Origin: CAYVXE01 sp964455375
Lineage (GTDB): Bacteria; Zhuqueibacterota; Zhuqueibacteria; Oceanimicrobiales; Oceanimicrobiaceae
Direction: 5' to 3'
Length of the DNA: 64,000 nucleotides
Assembly (NCBI GenBank): GCA_964455375.1
Contig: CAYVXE010000010.1
Span: 4,904 to 68,903 of the forward strand
Positions 9,998 through 19,344 of this stretch are shown one piece after another (the first letter of the stretch is position 1; every line of letters starts with the position of its first letter). The translations under genes and the position numbers were made by a program. Below the pieces are notes generated by a model, which was not told the DNA's origin, made no database searches, and was given only the letters and a program-made list of their open reading frames with translations.

Positions 9998-10732
9998 ATG
10001 CAATTTGGTCGCAACAAATTATTTATATTTTCCCTGATGTTAGTCGCTTCATGGGGGCAAATGGCCGCTGTACATGCGCAATTCCCGGCAGGAGATGAGT
10101 TTGAGTTTGTGAGGATCCGATGGACGGATAACCAACGACGTTTCGGCTATGGATTCTCCACAAACGCACCGCTGTGGGCACATGATTACCCACAGGCAGA
10201 AAAAAACCTCTATATTGCCTTAAAAGCTGCAACATCTTTTAAGATTTCGGAAGATTACCAAGTTTTGACCTTTGGTGACGATGAAATTTTTAAGTATCCA
10301 ATTATTTACGCGTGTGAAATCGGTTATTTAACATTATCAGACGCTGAGGTCAAAAATCTCAGAGAATATCTCCTGCGCGGAGGATTTCTCATCATCGATG
10401 ATTTTCGCTGGGGAAGGGAGTGGCGAAACTGGGTTCGTGAAATACGGAAAGTTTTGCCGGACAATCCCATGCGGCAAATTCCCATGGAGCATCCGATTTT
10501 TCACTGTTTTTTTGACTTAGATAATGAAATCTTTATTCGAACACCGTATTTAAGAGTTCCACCGCAATATTGGGGCATTTTCGATGAAAATGATCGGTTG
10601 CTGGTGATAATCAACTATAATAATGACGTCGGTGACGGTTGGGAACTGCCGCATCTGAAAGGTGCGGAGGAATTTTCCACCGAGTCGTACAAGTTAGGGA
10701 TCAATTATTTAATTTATTCCTACACCCATTGA
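9998..10732 (+). CDS. DUF4159-domain exported protein (copy 1)
   Basis: A 244-residue protein with a signal peptide (hydrophobic to about residue 27, AVHAQF). The rest matches the DUF4159 pattern: EFEFVRIRW near the N-terminus, DYPQAEKN, an FKYP..YACEIGY block, then LLRGGFLIIDDF and HPIFHCFFD. DUF4159 is thought to have a Rossmann/GATase-like fold; its activity is unknown. The gene follows the TPR-peptidase by 17 nt, has GAGACG before its ATG, and is followed 12 nt later by a paralogue. DUF4159 genes recur next to MoxR/DUF58/VWA operons in several phyla, which supports a shared role. Confidence 0.83.
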   Translation: MQFGRNKLFIFSLMLVASWGQMAAVHAQFPAGDEFEFVRIRWTDNQRRFGYGFSTNAPLWAHDYPQAEKNLYIALKAATSFKISEDYQVLTFGDDEIFKYPIIYACEIGYLTLSDAEVKNLREYLLRGGFLIIDDFRWGREWRNWVREIRKVLPDNPMRQIPMEHPIFHCFFDLDNEIFIRTPYLRVPPQYWGIFDENDRLLVIINYNNDVGDGWELPHLKGAEEFSTESYKLGINYLIYSYTH

Positions 10733-10744
10733 CAGGAATGTAAG

Positions 10745-11521
10745 ATGACAGGGAATTGGTTAAGATCAGGTTTATCCGTATTTGTGCTAATTTCTGGTTT
10801 TTTGATGGGAAACAGCGAGCTTTCAGCACAAGGAAGCAACGGCGATGATTTCACATTCGTTCGAATCCGTTACACCTCCGGCGGGCCGAATTTTCAGTAC
10901 CGCAACTTTTTTGGTCCAAGGTGGGAAAGCTGGACCGTCGATTATCCTACGGCTGAACAAAATTTTTTAAAAGGAATTGGGAATTGGACCTCCATCAATG
11001 TCGCGAAGCATCCTGTCACGCTTTCCTTGCTGGATTCTGATTTTTTTCGCTATCCGTTCGCCTACATGGTTGAAGTCGGATACATGGTACTTTCACAGGT
11101 TGAAGCGGATACATTACGGGAGTGGCTTTTGCGCGGCGGTTTTCTTATGGTTGATGATTTTCACGGCCCCTATGAATGGCAACATTTTGTCCATGAAATG
11201 AAGTTAGTCTTCCCTGAAAGACCCATTGTAGATATTCCTATCGACCATCCCATTTTTCATTGCTATTATGATTTTGATCATCTTACTCAAATTCCGGGAT
11301 TGGGGTCTATCCTGAGCGGGAGGACGTATGAAAAGGGCGGTGTTCAGCAGCATTGTATGGGTATTTTCGATGATCAGAACCGTTTGATGGTGCTGGTCAG
11401 TAGAAATATGGACATGGGGGATGGATGGGAACATACGTATGATCCGAGATACCCGCCGAAATTTTCAGTTGAGGCTTATAAATTAGGTATTAATTTTGTC
11501 GTTTACGCACTAACACATTAA
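10745..11521 (+). CDS. DUF4159-domain exported protein (copy 2)
   Basis: A 258-residue paralogue of the preceding gene, with its own signal peptide (to about residue 28, ELSAQG). It keeps the same landmarks in the same order: DFTFVRIRY, DYPTAEQNF, FRYPFAYMVEVGYMVLS, LLRGGFLMVDDFHG, IPIDHPIFHCYYDF and a terminal YKLGINFVVYALTH that mirrors YKLGINYLIYSYTH of copy 1. Copy 2 has an insertion of about 12 residues after the HPIFHCYYD block. Divergence is large, so the duplication is old. AGGA precedes the ATG. Function unknown; retention of both copies in tandem suggests two non-redundant subunits. Confidence 0.83.
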   Translation: MTGNWLRSGLSVFVLISGFLMGNSELSAQGSNGDDFTFVRIRYTSGGPNFQYRNFFGPRWESWTVDYPTAEQNFLKGIGNWTSINVAKHPVTLSLLDSDFFRYPFAYMVEVGYMVLSQVEADTLREWLLRGGFLMVDDFHGPYEWQHFVHEMKLVFPERPIVDIPIDHPIFHCYYDFDHLTQIPGLGSILSGRTYEKGGVQQHCMGIFDDQNRLMVLVSRNMDMGDGWEHTYDPRYPPKFSVEAYKLGINFVVYALTH

Positions 11522-11536
11522 AAAGCCGGAGTCGAT

Positions 11537-12565
11537 ATGTCAGAAATTGTCACCATTAGCGAGCAAACCGATGATATGGTTTATGTAGAAAAATTACGAT
11601 CGGGGAGTCAGAAGATCAATTCTGAGCTGCGAAAAGTCATTATTGGCCAGGATGAGGTTATTCAACAGGTTTTGCTGGCAATGTTTACCGGCGGTCACTG
11701 TTTGATTACCGGTGTTCCGGGTTTGGCAAAAACCCTGCTCATCAAAACCATTGCTCAGATTCTGGAGCTTTCTTATAAACGCATTCAATTTACACCGGAT
11801 TTGATGCCGTCGGATATCATTGGCACGGATGTTATTGAAGAAGACCGTGCCACTGGCAAACGCACGTTTCAATTTGTCAAAGGGCCCGTTTTTGCCAATA
11901 TTATTTTAGCTGATGAAATTAACCGGACGCCACCAAAAACGCAGGCGGCTTTGTTGGAGGCAATGCAGGAGCATCGGGTGACGGCCGGGGGAAACACCTA
12001 TGAATTGGAAGAACCGTTTTTCGTTCTTGCCACACAGAATCCCATCGAATTGGAAGGCACGTACCCGTTACCGGAAGCGCAATTGGACCGGTTTATGTTT
12101 AACGTCGTTGTGGATTACCTGCCCGAGGCCGATGAAGTGAAAGTCGTTACCTCCACGACATCCGATTTCACACCAAAGTTAGAGCAGGTCGTAACAGGAA
12201 AAGAGGTCATCGAGTTTCAAAAAATTGTCCGCAAAGTACCGTTGTCGGAACAGGTGGCGCAATATGCGGTGCGTCTGGTGGCAGCCAGTCGCCCGAACAA
12301 TGAAAGCGCACCTGATTTCGTGAAGAATTGGGTGAGTTGGGGAGCTGGTCTGCGTGCATCGCAGTATTTAATTCTCGGCGCCAAAGCGCTGGCTATTTTA
12401 AAGGGCAGATATAATGTTTCGGTGAAGGATGTGAAGGAGTTGGCATTTCCGGTCCTGCGGCATCGCGTTCTGACCAATTTTTACGCAGAGTCGGAAAAAG
12501 TGACTTCCGAAGAAATCATCCGACGGTTGCTGGAGGTTGTACCGGTGCCGCAGTCGGGGTTGTAA
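11537..12565 (+). CDS. moxR: MoxR-family AAA+ ATPase
   Basis: A 342-residue cytoplasmic ATPase of the MoxR subclass. Walker A is GVPGLAKT (59-66), Walker B is IILADE (122-127) followed by the family signature NRTPPKTQAALLEAMQEH, and sensor 1 lies in ATQNPIELEGTYPLPEAQ (165-182). MoxR proteins act as chaperone-like ATPases that activate or assemble VWA-domain partners. The next genes encode a DUF58 protein and two VWA-domain membrane proteins, the classical partners. GGAG sits 5-6 nt before the start and the gene begins 15 nt after DUF4159 copy 2, so transcriptional coupling is likely. Confidence 0.95.
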   Translation: MSEIVTISEQTDDMVYVEKLRSGSQKINSELRKVIIGQDEVIQQVLLAMFTGGHCLITGVPGLAKTLLIKTIAQILELSYKRIQFTPDLMPSDIIGTDVIEEDRATGKRTFQFVKGPVFANIILADEINRTPPKTQAALLEAMQEHRVTAGGNTYELEEPFFVLATQNPIELEGTYPLPEAQLDRFMFNVVVDYLPEADEVKVVTSTTSDFTPKLEQVVTGKEVIEFQKIVRKVPLSEQVAQYAVRLVAASRPNNESAPDFVKNWVSWGAGLRASQYLILGAKALAILKGRYNVSVKDVKELAFPVLRHRVLTNFYAESEKVTSEEIIRRLLEVVPVPQSGL

Positions 12566-12666
12566 CAGTCATTGTGGTCAAAATAAAATGAATTGAACAA
12601 ACACAGAATGTCACCGATTTTTCGCTGAAAAGTTCTGTTAAGTATCTGACCGAACACTCCGAAAAT

Positions 12667-12702
12667 GTCATTTCGACGGAGCGTAGCGGAGGAGAAATCT
12701 TG
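12667..12702 (+). repeat. REP-like hairpin element inside the MoxR-DUF58 gap
   Basis: Imperfect palindrome bounded by ATTTCGACGG and GGAGGAGAAAT, with a GAGCGTAGCGGAG core. It is related to the elements near 21765, 32779, 48568 and 59766. It lies in a 211-nt gap within an otherwise tight operon. Confidence 0.6.
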
Positions 12703-12776
12703 TTTTGCAAGAACGTTCTTGTTCAGGCGCTAGATCTGGTTAACTAAGCATTACATGGATCTAATAACAAAGTAAA

Positions 12777-13670
12777 ATGGCAAATCAACTAAGGTTTCTT
12801 GAACCAAAAATCCTCTCCAAAATATCCGGAATGGAATTACGTGCCAGAACAGTGGTGGAAGGATTTATCTACGGTTTGCACCGCAGCCCATACCGGGGAT
12901 TTAGTGTCGAATTTGCCGAGTATCGTGAGTACACACCCGGGGATGACATCAAATTTATCGATTGGAAAATATTTGCCCGTTCCGACCGGTATTACATCAA
13001 AGAATTCGAGGAAGAGACGAACCTGAACAGTCATATTTTGCTTGACACAAGCGCCTCAATGAATTATGGCAGCGCTGGTCTTTCCAAATTAGACTACGGT
13101 TCCTACTTAGCTGCTTCATTGGGATATCTCATATTTCAACAGCGGGATGGCGTCGGTTTGGTGACGTTTGATACGGAAATACAGCAGTTTATTCCTTCCC
13201 GAAATCGCAAAGGACACATGCTGTCCATTTTGCGAGCTCTGGAAAATTTATCGTGTGAGCATAAAACGGACATGGCTTTGCCGCTGCATCAAGTTGCGGA
13301 AATGTTAAATAAGAAAGGTCTCATTATCTTGATTTCCGATTTATTGGATGATCCCGAATCGGTTTTACAGGGGTTGCAGCATTTACGGTTTAAGGGGCAC
13401 GATGTCATTGTGTTTCATGTGTTTGATGAAACCGAGTTGAATTTTCCTTTCCAGACGGCGACAAAATTCATGGATATGGAAGGTAAAACTCAATTGATGG
13501 CTATCCCGACGATTGTCAGAAATAGTTACATGAAAAAATTGAGTGCGCACATCGAAGCGTTTAAAAAGGGGTGTGGTAGATTGCAAATTGATTACAAGAT
13601 TTTGGACACCAAGCAACCGCTTGATTTTGCTCTGTTCAGCTATTTAACCAATCGCAGTAGAAAAGGTTAA
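12777..13670 (+). CDS. DUF58-domain protein (VWA-like MoxR partner)
   Basis: A 297-residue protein of the DUF58 family, the usual companion of MoxR. The family signature YREYTPGDDIKFIDWK is at 49-64, followed by a VWA-like metal-site motif DTSASM (90-95). No signal peptide or membrane segment is seen, so it is probably cytoplasmic or peripherally bound. There is no clear Shine-Dalgarno site before the ATG. The stop codon is immediately followed by the next gene (7 nt or less), so those two are translationally close. It probably couples the ATPase to the membrane VWA proteins. Confidence 0.92.
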   Translation: MANQLRFLEPKILSKISGMELRARTVVEGFIYGLHRSPYRGFSVEFAEYREYTPGDDIKFIDWKIFARSDRYYIKEFEEETNLNSHILLDTSASMNYGSAGLSKLDYGSYLAASLGYLIFQQRDGVGLVTFDTEIQQFIPSRNRKGHMLSILRALENLSCEHKTDMALPLHQVAEMLNKKGLIILISDLLDDPESVLQGLQHLRFKGHDVIVFHVFDETELNFPFQTATKFMDMEGKTQLMAIPTIVRNSYMKKLSAHIEAFKKGCGRLQIDYKILDTKQPLDFALFSYLTNRSRKG

Positions 13671-13676
13671 TTGACC

Positions 13677-15749
13677 ATGTTTGGACTGTCTTTTCTAAAT
13701 GCATTTTTCCTCTGGGGCCTGACGGCGGCTTCAATTCCGGTTATCATTCATTTGATAAAACGGAATCGGGCTGTAAAGCTGCCTTTTGCGGCCATGCGTT
13801 TCCTGCAGTTTGAGCCCAATGAACGCTACAAGTCCCAAAAGTTCAAGCAATTACTCTTATTGCTGATGCGGATTGCCGTATTTGTGCTGCTTACACTTGC
13901 TTTTGCACGACCTTTCATGAAGAATATGCAGAGAAAACTTATCTGGTCTGATGAACGGCAGGCTGCTGTTATTCTCATCGATAATTCATACAGCATGTCT
14001 TTTTCCGATAATTTTGAATTGGCCATGGGGAAAGCAAAAGAATTATTGGCTTCCTTCAATGCTGGTGACAAGGTGACTGTCATGTCTTTTTCAGATAAAA
14101 CGGAAACAGTTTTATCAGGGGAAGACAATTTTCAGAGCATGGGATCTCAGTTGTCTAATCACATAACTCTCTCCGGTCGCAGCACTGATTTTTCTCAGGC
14201 TTTACAGCGCGCTGAAGCTGTTTTATTAGAGTCTCCTTTTCAAAGACGAGTTCTTTACGTTATCTCGGACTTCCAGAAAAGCGGTTGGGCGAATCTTTAT
14301 CCCGGGCGACAATTGCAGTCTGGAATTAAATTGAATTTTGTCCGGATAGAGCCGGAAGGTTTTTCAAATGTGGCCATAAAAGATATGGTTGTGACGCATG
14401 AAAACAAGTCCGGGATGCGAGGCGACGTTTTGGTAAACATCGTGAATGCCGCGAACAAAAAGCAACAGGTGAAAATAAGTGTTTACATCAACAAAAAGAA
14501 ATCGGGTGAGCAGGATGCGCAGATTGAACCTTATGAAGAGAATGTGGTTGCTTTCAAAAACGTACGATTTCCCGGAAGAATGGCCACTGGATATGTGGAG
14601 GTACGCGCAGAGAGCGATGGCATTCCAATTGACAATCGTTACTATTTTAACCGGCGCAACACTAATAAGGTACAAATTCTCGCTGTTGACGGAGAGCCCT
14701 CAGAGAGAGATAAAAAGAATTCCGAGCTTTTTTTTCTGCAACGCGCCGTAAATCTTCAGGATCTGACGAAATTTCAACTCAAATCCGTGACTCGTAAAAA
14801 TATTGATGGTGTTGATTTTAATAATTTTCGAGCTGTTATTTTAGCCAATGTGAAAGATTTGAGTCGTGAAAGCACTCGACGATTGGATAGTTTTGTACGG
14901 AGCGGCGGCGGTTTGGTTGTGGCGTTAGGCGATCAGATAAAGCCGAATATTTTTAACAGTCTGTTTCGGGATCTGTCACCTGCAAGATTGCAGAATCCGG
15001 CTTTTACATCTGTCGATCGGGAGCAAGGCGTTGTTTTAGCCGGGATCGATTATCGCCACCCTATTTTCAGGCTTTTCTCTGATGCCGGACAGAGTGACCC
15101 GGGCAACGCACTTTTTTTTCAGTATTTTGTCTGTAAACCGGTAAGCGCAGATGCCGTACTTGCAAGTTTTGATGACGGTAGTCCGGCATTTCTGGAACGT
15201 AAAGTAGACCTGGGGAAAGTGATTTTGTTTACCTCCAGTATCGATACGGAATGGAATAACCTACCCGTAACCGGTATGTTTTTGCCGCTTCTTTACCAAA
15301 TAGTGGATTATGTGATTGCTCAAAAGAAGGTGCAGGATTCATATCTTGTTGGTAGTCCCATACCAATGGGTGGCAGCGGATTTTCTGAACACGGGAACGT
15401 GGTGGTAAAACCGGGCGGCACGCAAGTTCCGGTAACAGCAGATCTTTTTTATGAAGCCGATGAACCGGGGATTTACACAGTTCAGAGAAAGCGGGGTGGC
15501 AAGCCTTTGCGTTATTTCGCGGTAAATGTGAATGCAGCCGCTGAGTCGGATATGGTTGAGACCACCGAAAAGGAACTGGACGAGACGTTACACAGCCTGA
15601 CCACAGATGGCGTACAGACTGCCTCTGTAAATTCAATGAGCATGGTTGAAAATCAGGAAAAAGGCCAGAATCTCTGGCGCCTGTTCATTCTTGCCGTTCT
15701 TTTGCTACTATTGGGTGAGACCTGGCTCGCAAACCGAACCTATCGTTAA
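13677..15749 (+). CDS. BatA-like membrane protein with VWA domain
   Basis: A 690-residue membrane protein. Its N-terminus (SFLNAFFLWGLTAASIPVII, then a basic stretch, KLPFAAMRFLQF and a second hydrophobic segment LLLLLMRIAVFVLLTLAFARP) is the aerotolerance-regulator (BatA) N-terminal module. A VWA domain with MIDAS-type DNSYSMS begins near residue 103. A middle region with Ig/GATase-like folds (FVRSGGGLVVALGD) follows and a C-terminal transmembrane helix (LFILAVLLLLLGETW) ends the protein. The ATG at 13677 is preferred over a TTG at 13671. The bulk should face the periplasm. It is a likely target of the MoxR ATPase. Confidence 0.88.
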   Translation: MFGLSFLNAFFLWGLTAASIPVIIHLIKRNRAVKLPFAAMRFLQFEPNERYKSQKFKQLLLLLMRIAVFVLLTLAFARPFMKNMQRKLIWSDERQAAVILIDNSYSMSFSDNFELAMGKAKELLASFNAGDKVTVMSFSDKTETVLSGEDNFQSMGSQLSNHITLSGRSTDFSQALQRAEAVLLESPFQRRVLYVISDFQKSGWANLYPGRQLQSGIKLNFVRIEPEGFSNVAIKDMVVTHENKSGMRGDVLVNIVNAANKKQQVKISVYINKKKSGEQDAQIEPYEENVVAFKNVRFPGRMATGYVEVRAESDGIPIDNRYYFNRRNTNKVQILAVDGEPSERDKKNSELFFLQRAVNLQDLTKFQLKSVTRKNIDGVDFNNFRAVILANVKDLSRESTRRLDSFVRSGGGLVVALGDQIKPNIFNSLFRDLSPARLQNPAFTSVDREQGVVLAGIDYRHPIFRLFSDAGQSDPGNALFFQYFVCKPVSADAVLASFDDGSPAFLERKVDLGKVILFTSSIDTEWNNLPVTGMFLPLLYQIVDYVIAQKKVQDSYLVGSPIPMGGSGFSEHGNVVVKPGGTQVPVTADLFYEADEPGIYTVQRKRGGKPLRYFAVNVNAAAESDMVETTEKELDETLHSLTTDGVQTASVNSMSMVENQEKGQNLWRLFILAVLLLLLGETWLANRTYR

Positions 15750-15768
15750 ACATAAAAAAAAATGCTCT

Positions 15769-18700
15769 ATGAAATCACAACATCAACAACTTCAAAATAA
15801 AATCAGGAGGGTTCGTTCGCATTGGAAAAGACTCATCCTGCTTTCGGGGTTAGCAAAAATTATTCTAAGCACATTGTTTATTTTTGGCTTCGCCCTTTTT
15901 CTTGACCGTCTTTTCGTCCTGAATCAAACAGTCCGGTTTTTGTTACTGTGCAGCGGGGCAATCGCTTTTGTGGTGATTTTGTTTGCAGTAATTATAAAAC
16001 CGTTGATGAAAGTGCCTTCGGAAATCGTGCTGGCGCGCTACCTTGAAGAAAAGCATCCGCAACTGGAAGACAGATTGGTAACCGCTGTTGAGTTGGGTGG
16101 ATCGGATACATCGATTATTTCTAAAAAGTTGCTTGAAAAATTGTTGGAGGACGCCCGCCACCATATCGATCCCATTAATTTACCACGATCATTGCGTGCT
16201 ACAGGTGCAATTCTGTGGAGCAGTGCGGCTGTGGCATTTTGTCTGGTTTTGGGCCTTCTAATCCTGTCTCATTTTGATGGATTTGATTTGGAGTTCAGCC
16301 GTTTATTTTCACCATGGCAGCATCCGAACATTGTTGAACAACCAGAATTAATTGTTTCTCCCGGCAGTAAGCGTGTGCCGGTGGGATCATCCCAGGAAAT
16401 TCATGCGGAACTTGCAGCCTTTGAAGCTGATGATATCATTCTGTATTACTCACATGATGATACGTTGTGGGAAAAAATTACCATGGACGCCACAACGAAG
16501 CGAGACTTTTATAACGTGAGTTTATTTGATTTGCAGAATGATACCCGATATTACATTAAAGCCGGCAACTTACTTTCTGATATCTACAAATTTACAGTTT
16601 ACGATGCACCGGTCGTAAAACGAGTGGATTTGACATATACGTACCCTTCACGTACCGGCCTAAGACCGAAACATGAAAAAGACAGCGGTGATATCTGGGC
16701 GCCCACCGGAACTGTTGTGAAAATAAAGGCAGTCTCCAGCAAAGCGTTGAAACAGGTAAAAATAGCGCTGGAAAACGGAAAAGAACTATCGGCAAAAATT
16801 GTTTCGGACACGCTGCTAACAACATTCTACACCGTGAACAAGGATACGTATTACCGAATTCAGTTAACAGATGCGGACGGATTAACCAATTCTCCAGCAC
16901 CGGAATATTTTGTTCATATCATCCCCGACCTGCCGCCACAATTAACCATCGGAAGTCCCGGCAGGGACATTAAGGCATCCATGGTCGAGGAGGTGCCCAT
17001 CTCAATTTCTATATTGGACGATTTTGGTGCTGCGGATCTGCAATTATTTTATTCGGTAAACGGTTCGGAAGAAAAGCATATTCCATTAACGATTCACAAG
17101 TCTGTCCCGAAAAATATGCAACCGGAGATTGGTCGATTGCAGAAATTTCAGGCTGGGCATATCTTCTATCTGGAAGATTTGGATGTGCTGCCAGGCGATT
17201 TTATTTCGTATTATCTAAAGGCAAAAGATGCAAACCAACCTGCATCTGAAACGAGTACTACGGATATATTTTTTATCGAGGTACGTCCGTTCGGACAGGA
17301 ATTTTATAAGTCCTTGTCACAGGGACAGGGGGGAGGTCAACAAGGTTCTGGCGGACGTTTGTCACAAACACAAAAGGAAATCATTATCGCCACCTGGAAA
17401 CTTAAAAATAAGACGGATAAAAATAGCAAGAGTGATTTTTCCGAAACCCTGAACATCATCGTTGAGAGTCAGAAAAATCTACAGGAAGTCACGCAAAGTA
17501 CATTGTTCCAGATGCAGCAGCGTAATATTTTCCAGAAAGAGTCCGGTAAAGATGTAAGTAAATATTATGAACAAGCGCTTGAGGCAATGGATCGGGCGAT
17601 CACCCGGTTGCAGGCGATCAAATTAGCGGATGCACAAATACCGGAAAAAGAATCTTTGCAGAACTTACTGCGTGCGGAAGCGCAGATCACAGAGGTGCAA
17701 CTGCAGCAGGCGAGGTCGCAGGGAGCCGGCAATAATGCAACAATCGATGAGCTGGCACAGTTGTTCGAAAATGAAATGGACAAGTTGAAAAATAAGTATG
17801 AAACGTTCAATGAACCATCGCAGCAAAGTCGGGACAGGAATGTAAATGAAGCCTTAAAAAAAATAAAGGAATTGGCCAGACGTCAGCAGGACTTTAATCG
17901 CCGCATGCGGAAATTAGCCCGGAAAAACAGTGCTCCGGAGGAAAAGAAACGGCATATTGAAGAATTGCACCGTCAGCAGGAAGAAATTCGCCGTCAGACA
18001 CAGGAACTAAGCCGGCAAATGCAAAACAACAGTTCACTTGCATCGGGTTTACCAAGAGACGTCCAGGAGCAGCTCCGGCGTGCGAGTCAGGCTATGAACC
18101 GTGCGACAAATAATTTACGCCGGAATAACCCTGATGTCGCTGCGGCAAAGGGTACCCAGGCACTTAACCGTTTGAAACAGCTTGAGGATCTGTTGAACAA
18201 GAATCAAAAAAATTCTTTGCGGCAGCGGGTAAATGATCTGGAAGAGCAATTTCAGGATTTAGCAAGAAATCAACAGAGAATAACCGAAGATGTGGAAGAA
18301 TTGTCCGGGGAAAAAGATGCAGATACCGCTAAGTTACACGCTTTAAAAGAGCGAAAAAATGATTTAAAAAGTGGTCTGGCTAATGCTGAATCTCAGTTGC
18401 AATCTCTTTCTAAGCACGAAATAAATTCCCAACCACGGGTAAGGAAAGAAGTAAGAAAGTTGTCTCAAGATGTAGAAAAAGCCGATCTCAAAAATAAAAT
18501 TGATCGGGCGGAAAAATTGTTAGATGCGAAAAAATACCGTTCAGCGTTGCAGGCTGAACGAGATATTAAAAAAGGGTTTGACAGCGTGCAGGAGAAACTA
18601 AACCGTTTGCAAAGCCAACTTGCTGAGAGTGAAGAGGAGAAGCTGGATTTGGCACTTAAGCGTACACGGCACTTACGCGAGAATCTGGAATCGCTGCGGC

Positions 18701-19137
18701 GCCAGGCTCAGCACACAAAACAGAAAAATTTGCAATCTGCTCAGGCTGGACCCGGCAATTCCAAACAAACCGGGCAAACACTGGACCCGGCAAAACTTGA
18801 CTGGATGAATAATCAGTTCAGCAAAACGCAACAGAAAATCCAGTTGATTCAGGAATCTGTTCGCAGCGACACGTCCCTGACGCGCCGAAGCAATGAAATT
18901 AATGAAAATATCGGCAATATGGTCAGAACGTTTGCCGGCGGCAATCCTTTCAACGAGGATCTACTGGAAAATGAAATCCTAGAACCTTTGCGGGAGCTGG
19001 AGGCCGAAATAGCCAAACAGCTCGAATTTTTAGAAAATAAAGAGAAGCTGTTTATTGCCAGAGAAGAAAATGTGCCGCCAAAATATCGTGACCTGGTGGA
19101 AAAATATTATGAGGCCTTGTCGAAAGCCAATAAGTAG
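15769..19137 (+). CDS. DUF4175-domain membrane protein with very long coiled coil
   Basis: A 1122-residue protein beginning at the ATG at 15769, 19 nt after the preceding stop; a longer in-frame reading would overlap the upstream gene by about 100 nt and add an unlikely N-terminus. Two membrane segments lie in about 18-85 and one near 140-170, as in DUF4175 proteins. Residues of about 190-520 form beta-rich extracellular Ig-like modules, followed by a Q/G linker (GQGGGQQGSGG) and some 550 residues of highly charged heptad-like helix rich in Q, R, E and N. It is probably an inner-membrane anchored, periplasm-spanning rod. Its place between two VWA proteins points to a structural role in the MoxR complex. 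Confidence 0.8.
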   Translation: MKSQHQQLQNKIRRVRSHWKRLILLSGLAKIILSTLFIFGFALFLDRLFVLNQTVRFLLLCSGAIAFVVILFAVIIKPLMKVPSEIVLARYLEEKHPQLEDRLVTAVELGGSDTSIISKKLLEKLLEDARHHIDPINLPRSLRATGAILWSSAAVAFCLVLGLLILSHFDGFDLEFSRLFSPWQHPNIVEQPELIVSPGSKRVPVGSSQEIHAELAAFEADDIILYYSHDDTLWEKITMDATTKRDFYNVSLFDLQNDTRYYIKAGNLLSDIYKFTVYDAPVVKRVDLTYTYPSRTGLRPKHEKDSGDIWAPTGTVVKIKAVSSKALKQVKIALENGKELSAKIVSDTLLTTFYTVNKDTYYRIQLTDADGLTNSPAPEYFVHIIPDLPPQLTIGSPGRDIKASMVEEVPISISILDDFGAADLQLFYSVNGSEEKHIPLTIHKSVPKNMQPEIGRLQKFQAGHIFYLEDLDVLPGDFISYYLKAKDANQPASETSTTDIFFIEVRPFGQEFYKSLSQGQGGGQQGSGGRLSQTQKEIIIATWKLKNKTDKNSKSDFSETLNIIVESQKNLQEVTQSTLFQMQQRNIFQKESGKDVSKYYEQALEAMDRAITRLQAIKLADAQIPEKESLQNLLRAEAQITEVQLQQARSQGAGNNATIDELAQLFENEMDKLKNKYETFNEPSQQSRDRNVNEALKKIKELARRQQDFNRRMRKLARKNSAPEEKKRHIEELHRQQEEIRRQTQELSRQMQNNSSLASGLPRDVQEQLRRASQAMNRATNNLRRNNPDVAAAKGTQALNRLKQLEDLLNKNQKNSLRQRVNDLEEQFQDLARNQQRITEDVEELSGEKDADTAKLHALKERKNDLKSGLANAESQLQSLSKHEINSQPRVRKEVRKLSQDVEKADLKNKIDRAEKLLDAKKYRSALQAERDIKKGFDSVQEKLNRLQSQLAESEEEKLDLALKRTRHLRENLESLRRQAQHTKQKNLQSAQAGPGNSKQTGQTLDPAKLDWMNNQFSKTQQKIQLIQESVRSDTSLTRRSNEINENIGNMVRTFAGGNPFNEDLLENEILEPLRELEAEIAKQLEFLENKEKLFIAREENVPPKYRDLVEKYYEALSKANK

Positions 19138-19344
19138 GTTTGCGGGAGACTATCTAAAGCGACGGCGCCGTGAAATTATTTCGTGACAGAATAAATTGCA
19201 TGAGGGAAAGAAGTTCAGGAAGAAAAAATACAGGTCAATTTTTGGGGAAGTTGCCATTCCTAAGGATTTTGATAGTATATTCCTCCTTCCAATCTTCCTG
19301 TGTGTTTTTTGCGATTTGAAAGATGAAGGGTTGTTCTATTTATT

